Shown here: piece by piece, positions 1 through 8,549 of the stretch
How positions within the stretch are numbered: the first letter of the stretch is position 1
Layout: each line of letters starts with the position of its first letter
Assembly: GCA_963747315.1 (NCBI GenBank)
Contig: CAVVEQ010000006.1
Coordinates: 310,001 to 374,000 of the forward strand
Direction of reading: 5' to 3'
Source of the DNA: CAVVEQ01 sp963747315
Lineage (GTDB): Bacteria > Chloroflexota > Anaerolineae > Anaerolineales > Anaerolineaceae
Length of the DNA stretch: 64,000 bases
Made by a program: the position numbers and the translations under genes
The notes under the pieces: model-generated
What the model saw: only the letters and a program-made list of their open reading frames with translations
Database searches by the model: none
Told to the model about the DNA's origin: nothing

Positions 1-2
1 GG

Positions 3-731
3 CAGCAGGTCACCCTGGATGGCGCTCTTACTCTCTCCTATGCTCGAGAACGCCATACATCAATGGATGATTTTGACCGCTCCCGCCGTCAGCAGGAAGT
101 GATCATGGCCATCCGGAACAGGTTGCTGCAATTCAATAACCTGCCCAAATTAATTTCCCGCGCTCCCGCGCTCTATAACGAATTCTCGTCCGGGATAAAA
201 ACCAATCTCGACCTTCAACAGATGATCCAACTCGGATCAACGATCGTCAATTTACCGAAGGAAAACCTTAAGCAATTTGCGATCAGCCCCGCGGAGGTTT
301 CTGCGGGCACTTCACCTGACGGCTTGTCCATCCTTATCCCGATACCGGATGATATCCGCGCCATCCAGCAAACAGTTTTTTCCACCTCCGGGTCAGCATC
401 GCCATTGAGCGGAACCTTAACCGGGGATGACGTCTTTCGCCAGGAAGGTGCCCGGATTAGCGTGATCAACACCTCAGGAACATCTGGGCGCGGCCAACAG
501 GCTGCCGACGCCCTGGCTGCGCGGGGGATGACGATCGCTGCTGTGAATGAGAATGGTAATTATCAACAGCAATCATCGCTCTATATCAACAATTCAAAAC
601 CGTATGCGATCCAGGCAATCGCAACGCTTTTCAACATCGATAGTTCGCGAGTTCAACTTGCTCTCGATCCAGCATCTCAATCCGACGTCACCTTGTTTAT
701 CGGTGCGGATTGGGCTGGCATAACTCCCTAA
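3..731 (+). CDS. LytR-CpsA-Psr (LCP) family protein, 5'-truncated by window edge
   Basis: This is the C-terminal 242 residues of an LCP phosphotransferase; the start lies outside the window. LCP enzymes attach undecaprenyl-linked glycopolymers to the cell wall at the outer face of the membrane. The open frame runs from base 3. The LCP hallmark is visible at once: LDGALTLSYARER, then DDFDRSRRQQEVI, matching the family's LDG-x-x-AL-x-YAR and DFDR-x-x-RQQ motifs. The last ~100 residues (VINTSGTSGRGQQAADALAA onward) resemble the LytR_C extracellular domain. The next gene is a paralogue with the same motifs in the same order, so this is a tandem duplicate. Identification is firm; the polymer transferred cannot be told. 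Confidence 0.9.
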   Translation, partial: QQVTLDGALTLSYARERHTSMDDFDRSRRQQEVIMAIRNRLLQFNNLPKLISRAPALYNEFSSGIKTNLDLQQMIQLGSTIVNLPKENLKQFAISPAEVSAGTSPDGLSILIPIPDDIRAIQQTVFSTSGSASPLSGTLTGDDVFRQEGARISVINTSGTSGRGQQAADALAARGMTIAAVNENGNYQQQSSLYINNSKPYAIQAIATLFNIDSSRVQLALDPASQSDVTLFIGADWAGITP

Positions 732-886
732 ATTGCTCACTGGATAAATCGCGAAACTGTTCAATCCCCAAATAGCGGGAGTGAATTTTTTCGTTTGTAT
801 GTATAAGCCACGAATATTCGGCTGGTATATTCCTTGCAACATAGGTGGGGAAATCTATTTTTTCATTCTCACACCCACAGGTATTT

Positions 887-2305
887 ATGCCCATCTCGAG
901 AACTATTAATAATCAACAGAGAAAACATCGCCCGGATGGCGTTGCCATTGGGATCATTATCGGGTTTGTTCTGCTTGCCGGCGTTACCACCACCATGGCG
1001 TTCATCATGATCCGCAACCTGGTGATGGGTGGATCGTTCAACTACCTGCCAGGTGCCCCGATCGTAAATAATAGCCCGATAATCGACCCGGTCACTGGGG
1101 AATCCAGCCCTGTGATGCAGCCAATGGAGAACGTTCAATCAAAACCCTGGGACGGAAAAGGTCGTGTCAATATACTTTTCATGGGATTGGATCTCCGCGA
1201 TTGGCAAGGTGGCGATGTTCCCCGCACAGACACGATGATTCTTTTCACCATTGACCCCATCGCCCGCACTGCGGGGATGCTTTCCATCCCCCGCGACTTG
1301 TGGGTGGAAATTCCGGGAAATGGTTCAAACAAGATAAACACCGCCTACCACTACGGGGAGGCTTATCATCTGCCCGGTGGTGGACCGGCACTGGCAATGC
1401 AGACTGTTTCGAATTTTCTTGGCGTTCCGGTGAATGAATATGTCCAGTTGGATTTCAATACATTTGTTAAGATTATCGACGAATTGGGTGGCGTAATCGT
1501 AACCCCCACTGAAGATATGGAATTGGAAAGAATCGGCCAATCAGGGTATGAAGAATCTTTAAAAGCTGGGGTTCAAGTCCGCCTGGATGGAGCGCTGATA
1601 CTTTCATACGCCCGTGATCGTAGTACCAGTGGAGGCGATTTCGACCGCGCTCAACGCCAGCAGGAAGTGATCATGTCCATTCGCGATCGGCTCCTTCGGT
1701 TCGACATGATGCCGCAATTGATCATGAAAGCGCCAGCACTTTATCAAAATCTATCATCGGGGATCCACACAGGTTTGAGTCTCCCGCAACTCGTTCAACT
1801 TGCACAAATCGCGATTCAGATCCGGCCGGAAAACATAACCCGCGCCGCGATTGGGTCGGAACAGATCACCAATAGCTGGTCGTGGGATGGACAGGATATC
1901 CTGCTTCCCATTCCAGAAGAGATCCGTGTGATCCGTGATCAGGTTTTCGCCACAGCGGATTCACCCTCCCCTCTCGCCCAGGCAACCGACCCGGCAGGCA
2001 GCATGACCACTGAGGAAGCCCGGGTGGTTGTCCAAAACGGAACCGGGGTGGAAGGGTTGGCTGGCAAAACTGCGGAGTACCTCAAAGGTCAGGGAGTGAA
2101 TGTTATCCAGGAGGGCAACGCCGGCCAGGGATATGATCGATCTGCCATCTATCTCTACAACGCGAAACCGTATACCCTTCAATTCCTTTCCGGTCTATTC
2201 GGGGTGGATAGCAACCGGGTTTGGAATAGCTTCGATCCCAACGCGGAGGCGGATATCGTGATCATAGTCGGCAACGATTGGGCAGCCAGCAATCCTATGC
2301 AATAA
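887..2305 (+). CDS. LCP (LytR-CpsA-Psr) family membrane protein
   Basis: A complete 472-residue LCP protein, expected to transfer a lipid-linked polymer onto peptidoglycan or another surface acceptor. A short cytoplasmic N-terminus is followed by one membrane segment at about residues 20-46 (VAIGIIIGFVLLAGVTTTMA). The catalytic LCP domain follows, with RVNILFMGLDLRD, TDTMILFTID, SIPRDLWV, LDGALILSYARDR and GDFDRAQRQQEVI. These carry the usual Asp and Arg ligands of the pyrophosphate pocket. The tail (EARVVVQNGTGVEGLAGKTA) is a LytR_C domain. The frame is open back to a GTG at 845, but the ATG at 887 directly precedes the membrane anchor and is the likelier start. It is paralogous to the truncated gene upstream, with 155 non-coding bases between them. 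Confidence 0.9.
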   Translation: MPISRTINNQQRKHRPDGVAIGIIIGFVLLAGVTTTMAFIMIRNLVMGGSFNYLPGAPIVNNSPIIDPVTGESSPVMQPMENVQSKPWDGKGRVNILFMGLDLRDWQGGDVPRTDTMILFTIDPIARTAGMLSIPRDLWVEIPGNGSNKINTAYHYGEAYHLPGGGPALAMQTVSNFLGVPVNEYVQLDFNTFVKIIDELGGVIVTPTEDMELERIGQSGYEESLKAGVQVRLDGALILSYARDRSTSGGDFDRAQRQQEVIMSIRDRLLRFDMMPQLIMKAPALYQNLSSGIHTGLSLPQLVQLAQIAIQIRPENITRAAIGSEQITNSWSWDGQDILLPIPEEIRVIRDQVFATADSPSPLAQATDPAGSMTTEEARVVVQNGTGVEGLAGKTAEYLKGQGVNVIQEGNAGQGYDRSAIYLYNAKPYTLQFLSGLFGVDSNRVWNSFDPNAEADIVIIVGNDWAASNPMQ

Positions 2306-2374
2306 CGATAGCTGTCACCAGAGATCACCGCCAGCAATTAATTGGCAATATCCCATTTCAAGAAAATTGGTGTA

Positions 2375-2402
2375 TTGACTTTTAACATTTTCACCCTATA
2401 AT
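2375..2402 (+). promoter_or_regulatory. Sigma-A type promoter of the peptide importer operon
   Basis: -35 TTGACT at 2375-2380, a 16-base spacer, and -10 TATAAT at 2397-2402. It lies about 170 bases upstream of the binding-protein start, leaving a long leader that contains a strong isolated Shine-Dalgarno sequence at 2497-2506. Only the boxes are seen; transcription from them is inferred. Confidence 0.7.
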
Positions 2403-2575
2403 GTTTAGATAAATCCAGCGGAAAATTTGTATTTTGTTAACTCTATCGCACCCCTTCATCACGCTTCCAATTTATCATTAATTCCTTTCCGCTTTGAAAG
2501 GAGGTGGTTTCAAGCATCAACGCCGAATGCTATCTTAAGTGCAAGTTGTTCAAAATATTTCAAGAGGAGATAGAA

Positions 2576-4274
2576 ATGAAGTCAAGTAAATTATTGATCG
2601 TTTTGTCCCTGGTGGTAATGGCCAGCATGTTGCTTTCAGCCTGCGCCACGCCCACCGCTGCCCCAACCGAAGCACCTGTCGCTCCGGAAGAACCTGTAGC
2701 CACGGAAGAACCGGCCGGTCCACCATTTGAAGGAATGTCCCTGGCTGCGCCTGATTGTGAGTATGGCGGCTTGATCAAAGAGATCGCTGCAGTGGATGAA
2801 TTCACCGTCCAGTTCAGCTTGTGCGCACCCGATCCCGCCTTCCTCTCAAAGGCTGCATTCTCTCCATTCGGGATTCAACCCAAGGAATGGATCGAATCGG
2901 CAATGGAGTCAAGAGAAATTCTTGAGAAACCAATCGGAACTGGCCCTTACATGGTCGAAGCCTGGAACCGCGGTGACAGCATCGTTTTCAAAAGATTTGA
3001 TGGTTACTGGGGTGAGCCCGCTAAAACCGACACCCTGATCTTCAAATGGGTACCTGAAGGCGCTGCCCGCTTGCTCGAACTTCAGTCCGGTACAGTCGAT
3101 GGAATTGATAACCCCACACCGGATGATTTCGAGACGATCATGAATGACGCCAATTTGCAGTTGAAAAATCGCGAAGCCTTGAATATCTTCTATATTGGTA
3201 TGACCAATACTTACCCGCCCTTCGATAATCAGAAAGTACGGCAAGCGATTGGCATGGCGATCGATCGTCAGCGTATAGTTGACAATTTCTATACAGAAGG
3301 TTCTGGAGTCGCGAGCCACTTTACCCCTTGTTCTATCCCCAATGCCTGTGTTGGTGAGGATTGGTACGAATTTGATCCCGCAGGCCGCCAAGGCACTTCT
3401 CGCCGAAGCCGGTTTCCCCGATGGGTTTAAATCCACCCTTTTCTACCGCGATGTTGTGCGTGGTTACCTCCCCGAACCTGGTGTGGTTGCCACCGACATT
3501 CAAGCTCAGCTTAAAGAGAACCTGAACATCGACCTCGAGATCACCGTGATGGAATCTGGTGCCTTCATCGATGATTCCTCTCAGGGTCGCCTAAATGGGT
3601 TCCACCTATTGGGCTGGGGTGCAGATTATCCGCACGTCACCAACTTCCTGGATTACCACTTTGGTAAGAGCCAGGCTCAATTTGGTACCCCATACGAAGA
3701 TATTTATACACAATTGGAAAAAGGCGCTGCCATTGCTGATCCCAAGGAAGCGGAGCAGTACTATATTGCCGCCAATAATGCGATCAAAGCCAATGTTCCC
3801 CTGGTCCCCGTCGCAAATGGTGGTTCCGCAACAGCGTTCTTGGCTGATGTTGAAGGCGCCCATGCCAGCCCCCTCACAAACGAAACGTTTGCAGGAATGA
3901 AGCCCGGCGACCGGACTACATTCGTTTGGATGCAGAACGCAGAACCAATTTCTTTGTACTGCGCGGATGAAACCGACGGCGAATCGCTGCGAGCCTGCGA
4001 GCAGGTTGTGGAATCCCTCTACACCTACGAGGTTGGCGGTACTGCAGTCCAACCCGCGCTGGCTGAATCCTGCGAACCCAACGAAGACCTGACTGTTTGG
4101 ACTTGCAACCTCCGGCAGGGTGTCAAATTCCAGGATGGCTCCAGCCTGGATGCAAACGATGTCGCCATGTCCTGGATTGTTGGCTGGGATGCAGCAAATC
4201 CGCTTCATATTGGTAACACCGGTTCGTTTGAGTACTTCGCAACACTCTGGGGAGCACTTCTGAACGCTGAGTAA
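2576..4274 (+). CDS. Peptide/nickel-type ABC transporter substrate-binding lipoprotein (SBP_bac_5), circularly permuted, one frameshift
   Basis: Extracytoplasmic binding component of the importer encoded by the next four genes. The ATG at 2576 follows GAGGAGA. A signal peptide ends in the lipobox LSAC (Cys23), then a Pro/Ala/Glu linker. Mature sequence starts in what is normally the middle of SBP_bac_5 (AAVDEFTVQFSLC, IGTGPYMVEAWNRGD, VRQAIGMAIDRQRIV, LGWGADYP). The part that normally opens the protein comes last, at about residues 453-560 (VVESLYTYEV, QPALAESC, LRQGVKFQDG, DANDVAMSW). The order is therefore permuted. The frame shifts near 3381: one extra G turns DPAAAKALLAEAGFPDGF out of frame. 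Both halves are otherwise clean, so I treat it as one gene of about 565 residues. The ligand is unknown. Confidence 0.85.
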
Positions 4275-4303
4275 TCAGCAACTCCCTGTGTAATTTCATT
4301 AAA

Positions 4304-4345
4304 GCGCGGGAACAGCAGTAAAATCAATATTGCTGTTTCCCGCGC
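4304..4345 (+). other. Intercistronic hairpin between binding protein and permease genes
   Basis: A 14-base arm at 4304-4317 (GCGCGGGAACAGCA) pairs with 4331-4345, with a single bulged T; the loop is 13 bases. No U-tract follows, so it is not a standard terminator. In importer operons such hairpins often protect the upstream binding-protein mRNA or reduce read-through, giving more binding protein than permease. That role is inferred here. Confidence 0.65.
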
Positions 4346-4365
4346 AACCTTAATGGGAATGATCT

Positions 4366-5442
4366 ATGTTTAAATACATCATAAGACGAATTCTATTAGC
4401 TATTCCCGTACTATTGGGAATTTTAGTCGTCACCTTCGCACTCGGACGAATGATCCCAGGGGATCCATGTAGAGCCATGCTTGGAGAGAAAGCCACAGCA
4501 GAGGTCTGCGAGAGATTCACCGAAAAATTCGGGTTGGACAAACCGATACCCGTCCAATTTGGCATTTACATGAGCCAGGTTTTAAAAGGTGATTTCGGGG
4601 ATTCAATCCGGTTCAGCCGCCCGGTTGCTCTGATCCTGATTGAACGATTACCTACCACAATTGAGCTTGGCGCACTCGCGATTTTGTTCGCAACACTTAT
4701 TGGTATTCCATTGGGCATCTTTTCTGCAATAAAGCGGAACTCCCCTCTTGATGTATCTACGATGACTGTCGCTAATATCGGTGTGTCCATGCCGGTTTAT
4801 TGGCTGGGTTTAATGCTTGCGTACGCATTTTTTCTTCTAAAAGATACTCCATTCTGGTTGCCACCTTCCGGCCGATTAACTGCTGGGGTTGCATCAATTC
4901 CTTTTTATGAAGTATGGGGAATTGTTGCAGAACCGGAAACGGCTAAGTATTATGTTTTGGAATTTTTCTCAAATCTATATTTTCTAAATTCGATCATTAC
5001 TGGTGACTGGAAGGTGTTCCAGGATGCCGCTAAACATTTAATCCTCCCTGCAATTGCTCTCGCGACGATTCCGTTAGCGATAATTGCACGTATGACGCGT
5101 TCATCTATGTTGGAGGTTTCAAAGCAAGACTATATTCGCACTGCCAAGGCGAAAGGACTTAAAAACCAGTTGGTAATTTTCCGCCATGCGCTTAGAAATG
5201 CACTTTTACCAATCGTTACGATCATTGGTCTTGAATTTGGTTTGATTTTTGCCGGTGCTTTGCTAACCGAAACTATATTCGGACTTTCGGGCGTTGGCAG
5301 AATGCTTTATGACGCCATTACTGCACGCGATTTTCCGATTATTCAAGGTTTTACTTTAGTGATTGCAGCCGGTTATGTAATCGTAAACCTTATTGTCGAT
5401 ATTTCTTATGCCTTCATAGACCCAAGAATAAAGTTGGAGTGA
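4366..5442 (+). CDS. Peptide-type ABC transporter permease, DppB/OppB family
   Basis: First inner-membrane channel subunit of the importer, 358 residues. It opens with the family's standard start, MFKYIIRRILLAIPVLLGI, then VTFALGRMIPGDPC. The periplasmic loop is followed by a run of membrane helices. The EAA-type coupling loop, which contacts the ATPases, is visible as YIRTAKAKGLKNQLVIFRHA with LRNALLPIVT after it. GGAAT precedes the ATG at a workable distance. It lies 91 bases after the binding-protein gene across a hairpin, and 4 bases before the partner permease. Base composition is somewhat AT-richer than the housekeeping genes to the right. Family assignment is firm; substrate is not. 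Confidence 0.93.
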   Translation: MFKYIIRRILLAIPVLLGILVVTFALGRMIPGDPCRAMLGEKATAEVCERFTEKFGLDKPIPVQFGIYMSQVLKGDFGDSIRFSRPVALILIERLPTTIELGALAILFATLIGIPLGIFSAIKRNSPLDVSTMTVANIGVSMPVYWLGLMLAYAFFLLKDTPFWLPPSGRLTAGVASIPFYEVWGIVAEPETAKYYVLEFFSNLYFLNSIITGDWKVFQDAAKHLILPAIALATIPLAIIARMTRSSMLEVSKQDYIRTAKAKGLKNQLVIFRHALRNALLPIVTIIGLEFGLIFAGALLTETIFGLSGVGRMLYDAITARDFPIIQGFTLVIAAGYVIVNLIVDISYAFIDPRIKLE

Positions 5443-5446
5443 GTAG

Positions 5447-6388
5447 ATGGATAATTCTGGTAGCACATCAAAAGATGTCCCGGTTAAGGACTATCGAGCA
5501 AATAGCTTATGGCGGCTGACCATGCGGCGGCTTTTCCAACAGAAGTCGGCCATCATTGGTATGATCCTATTAGGTTTATTGATTTTCAGTGCAGTATTCG
5601 CGCCTTTGATAGCACCTTATGAACCAGACCAGGTTTTGATCGGGATTGAAGATGTTGAGAAACGATCACCGCCCTGCATTCACATCCTGGGGTGCCCTAA
5701 AGACCAGCCGCAACATATTATGGGTACTGACGGGAATGTACGAGATGTATTTAGCAGAATTATCTATGGATCCCGAATCTCCCTAATAGTTGGAATTACC
5801 ACGGTCGGATTTGCGATTCTAGTTGGTACGGTACTGGGAGCGCTGGCTGGGTATTTCGGTGGTTCATCTGACAATTTCATCATGAGATCATTGGATGTAT
5901 TGCTCGCTTTTCCTTCCCTTCTTCTGGCTATCGCAATCGTGTCATTTCTGGGGAAAGGGATTCAAAATGCTTTACTCGCGATCGCGATTGTTTCAATACC
6001 TGTTTACGCACGTGTAGTTAGGTCAAGTGTGCTTTCTGTGAAAGAAAATGCTTACGTGGCAGCATCCCGGGCTATGGGTGGAAGTCAAACGCACATCCTT
6101 TTCCGAAGGATCCTTCCCAATTCCTTTCCTCCGCTAATTGTTCGAGGGACGCTTGGAATTGGAGTTGCTATACTGGAAGCGGCTGCCTTATCCTTTATTG
6201 GATTAGGGGCACAACCACCTTTGGCCGAGTGGGGAACTATGTTGGGTCAGGAACGAAATCAGGTTTTTACCGCCCCACATCTTGTGATCTTTCCCGGGAT
6301 AGCGATCATGATCACCGTTCTAGCCTTTAATCTATTGGGGGATGGTTTAAGGGATGCTATCGACCCCAGGTTGAGGTCTGCCGAGTAA
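5447..6388 (+). CDS. Peptide-type ABC transporter permease, DppC/OppC family
   Basis: Second channel subunit, 313 residues, forming the heterodimer with the DppB-like protein. A cytoplasmic N-tail precedes the first helix (SAIIGMILLGLLIFSAVFAP), followed by LIAPYEPDQ, a classic DppC sequence. The core has DVFSRIIYGSRISLIVGI and the EAA loop AYVAASRAMGGSQTHILFRR followed by ILPNSFPPLIV. The end (LLGDGLRDAIDPRLR) is the usual family terminus. The stop is 4 bases before the next ATG, so it is translated in a tight operon with both ATPases. An insertion with two cysteines (PPCIHILGCPKDQP, about residues 66-79) in the extracytoplasmic loop is a small peculiarity. Confidence 0.93.
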   Translation: MDNSGSTSKDVPVKDYRANSLWRLTMRRLFQQKSAIIGMILLGLLIFSAVFAPLIAPYEPDQVLIGIEDVEKRSPPCIHILGCPKDQPQHIMGTDGNVRDVFSRIIYGSRISLIVGITTVGFAILVGTVLGALAGYFGGSSDNFIMRSLDVLLAFPSLLLAIAIVSFLGKGIQNALLAIAIVSIPVYARVVRSSVLSVKENAYVAASRAMGGSQTHILFRRILPNSFPPLIVRGTLGIGVAILEAAALSFIGLGAQPPLAEWGTMLGQERNQVFTAPHLVIFPGIAIMITVLAFNLLGDGLRDAIDPRLRSAE

Positions 6389-6392
6389 TCCA

Positions 6393-7415
6393 ATGGAATC
6401 AAATCAACCTTTATTAGAAGTCCAAGGATTGGTAACCCATTTTTTCACAGATGATGGGATAGTTAAAGCCGTCGATGGCGTGGATTTAAAGGTGTTCCCC
6501 GGTGAAATTATCGGATTAGTTGGGGAATCCGGATGCGGCAAAAGCGTCACGTCTTTTTCGATAATCGGTCTTGTAGATCCACCTGGCAAGATTATTGGTG
6601 GCAGGATACTTTTTGAAGGAAAAGATCTCCTGAAATTATCCGATGACAAGATGCAGGAGGTTCGCGGAAATAAGATTTCGATGATTTTTCAACAACCGCA
6701 GAGCTGCCTCAATCCTGTTTTTACCGTCGGCTCGCAAATTGTTGAAGTCTTTGAAATCCATGAAAAGATATCAAAAAAAGAAGCGTGGCGTAAATCGATA
6801 GATCTGCTGCGAATTGTCGGTATTCCTGATCCCGAGAAGAAAGCCAATGCATATCCACATGAACTTTCTGGTGGTCAGGCTCAACGGGTCATGATCGCCA
6901 TGGCATTGGCATTAAATCCAAAATTACTAATCGCAGATGAACCTACCACGGCATTGGATGTGACCATCCAAGCGCAGATTCTTCTTCTTCTTGCCGATTT
7001 ACGCACAAAATTTAATACATCGATCATTCTGATCACCCATGACCTTGGAGTCATTTCCGAAATGGCTGATCGCGTTGCGGTGATGTATGCCGGTAAGGTC
7101 GTGGAAGAAACAAGCGTGACTTCGCTTTTCAAAAATCCGATGCATCCGTACACAGTTGGATTAATTGCCAGCGTCCCAGTATTAGGTCAAATCAAGGAAT
7201 CGTTGAGCACAATTCCGGGTAATGTGCCGAATTTAATCGGTCTTCCCCCTGGGTGCAGGTTTAAAACCAGGTGCGAGAGAAGGCATGAATTTGGGTTGGA
7301 AATATGCGAACAACGCGAACCTAACCTGATTTCCATAAAGAATAATGCCCATAAAATCCGTTGCTGGTTATATGAAAGTAGCGATGTGCATCAAGCACCT
7401 TTATGTGAAGATTAA
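6393..7415 (+). CDS. ABC transporter ATP-binding protein, DppD/OppD family
   Basis: One of two cytoplasmic ATPases energising the importer, 340 residues. Walker A is GESGCGKS at about residues 44-51. The Q-loop is IFQQPQ, the ABC signature is LSGGQAQR, Walker B with the catalytic Glu is LLIADEPT, and the switch His is in LITHDLG. The C-terminal oligopeptide-transporter extension has its four-cysteine pattern (GCRFKTRCE, then EICEQREP and IRCWLY), which in some homologues binds an iron-sulfur cluster. It starts 4 bases after the permease stop. All catalytic residues are present, so it should be active. Confidence 0.94.
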   Translation: MESNQPLLEVQGLVTHFFTDDGIVKAVDGVDLKVFPGEIIGLVGESGCGKSVTSFSIIGLVDPPGKIIGGRILFEGKDLLKLSDDKMQEVRGNKISMIFQQPQSCLNPVFTVGSQIVEVFEIHEKISKKEAWRKSIDLLRIVGIPDPEKKANAYPHELSGGQAQRVMIAMALALNPKLLIADEPTTALDVTIQAQILLLLADLRTKFNTSIILITHDLGVISEMADRVAVMYAGKVVEETSVTSLFKNPMHPYTVGLIASVPVLGQIKESLSTIPGNVPNLIGLPPGCRFKTRCERRHEFGLEICEQREPNLISIKNNAHKIRCWLYESSDVHQAPLCED

Positions 7416-7430
7416 CCAGGAGTTACTCAG

Positions 7431-8426
7431 TTGACAAATTCGATCACCACCGATGACCCTTTGATTGAAGTTATTGACCTTGTCAAATATTTTCCTGTCT
7501 ACGGAGGAGTATTTAAAAGGGTGGTAGCGCAGGTTAAAGCTGTGGACGGGGTTTCATTCAAAATCCGCAAAGGTGAAACCCTTGGCTTGGTTGGTGAGTC
7601 TGGTTGCGGGAAATCAACCATTAGCCAAACAATGATCCGTCTTATTCCCCACACAAAGGGATCGGTTCTTTTTGAGAGAAAAGATGTTTTTCTGCTCAAA
7701 GGTGATGAATTAAAAAAAATGCGGAGAAATATGCAGATCGTTTTTCAAGATCCATATTCATCACTTGATCCAAGGCTTCCCGTTGGTGAATCGATTGCAG
7801 AAGGTTTGGTAATCCATAACATTGGTACGAAGCAAGAACGTTTTGAGATGGTAATGGCAGTTATGAAAAAGGTCGGCCTCGAAGATTATCATGCCATGAG
7901 GTATCCCCATGAGTTCTCCGGTGGACAAAGGCAGAGAATTGGAATTGCGCGGGCGTTGGTTCTTCAACCAAAATTCCTTATACTAGATGAACCGGTGTCT
8001 GCTCTGGATGTTTCAGTCCAGGCACAAGTATTGAACCTGCTGAAAGACCTCCAACGAGATTTAAATCTCACCTATTTGTTCGTTGCACATAATTTAGGGG
8101 TTGTCGAACATATTTCTGACCGCGTAGCGGTGATGTACCTGGGTAAAATTGCTGAGATCACCGATCGCGAGTCCTTATACAAAAAACCTCTTCATCCTTA
8201 CACCCAGGCGTTATTACAGGCGATCCCTGCAGCAACACCTGATCTAAAGAAGGAAAGAACTGTTATTACCGGGGATGTACCCAGCCCCTTGAATCCACCA
8301 TCCGGATGCCGCTTTCACCCCCGCTGTCCCATCGCGGAAACGGTCTGCTCGCAGCAGGAACCCGAGCTTCGGGAATTACAGCCGGGGCATTTTGCCGCCT
8401 GTCATTTCGCAGAAAGATACCTTTAA
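7431..8426 (+). CDS. ABC transporter ATP-binding protein, DppF/OppF family
   Basis: Second ATPase of the importer, 331 residues, and the last gene of the operon. Translation probably starts at TTG 7431, preceded by CCAGGAG. Walker A is GESGCGKS, the Q-loop IVFQDPY, the signature FSGGQRQR, Walker B LILDEPVSALD, and the switch His lies in VAHNLG. The latter two are typical OppF variants. The C-terminus carries the conserved GCRFHPRCPIAETVC cysteine cluster. It begins 15 bases after the DppD-like gene. Together with the upstream genes it completes a five-component Dpp/Opp-type system. Nothing shows whether it takes up peptides, nickel or sugars. Confidence 0.94.
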   Translation: MTNSITTDDPLIEVIDLVKYFPVYGGVFKRVVAQVKAVDGVSFKIRKGETLGLVGESGCGKSTISQTMIRLIPHTKGSVLFERKDVFLLKGDELKKMRRNMQIVFQDPYSSLDPRLPVGESIAEGLVIHNIGTKQERFEMVMAVMKKVGLEDYHAMRYPHEFSGGQRQRIGIARALVLQPKFLILDEPVSALDVSVQAQVLNLLKDLQRDLNLTYLFVAHNLGVVEHISDRVAVMYLGKIAEITDRESLYKKPLHPYTQALLQAIPAATPDLKKERTVITGDVPSPLNPPSGCRFHPRCPIAETVCSQQEPELRELQPGHFAACHFAERYL

Positions 8427-8549
8427 GGTCCTTTTTGGGTATCACTAGGTCGGGTGTCTCCCGTCTATTGACATCCAGGGACTTATTATCTACAGTTAAT
8501 CCGGTTATTCGGAAGTTATTCCATCTAATGTTCGGATCGGATTAGACCG

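Noticed and set aside
3270..3440. Programmed frameshift in the binding-protein gene
   Set aside because: No slippery heptamer or downstream structure is evident at 3381, and similar one-base shifts occur in many unrelated genes here.
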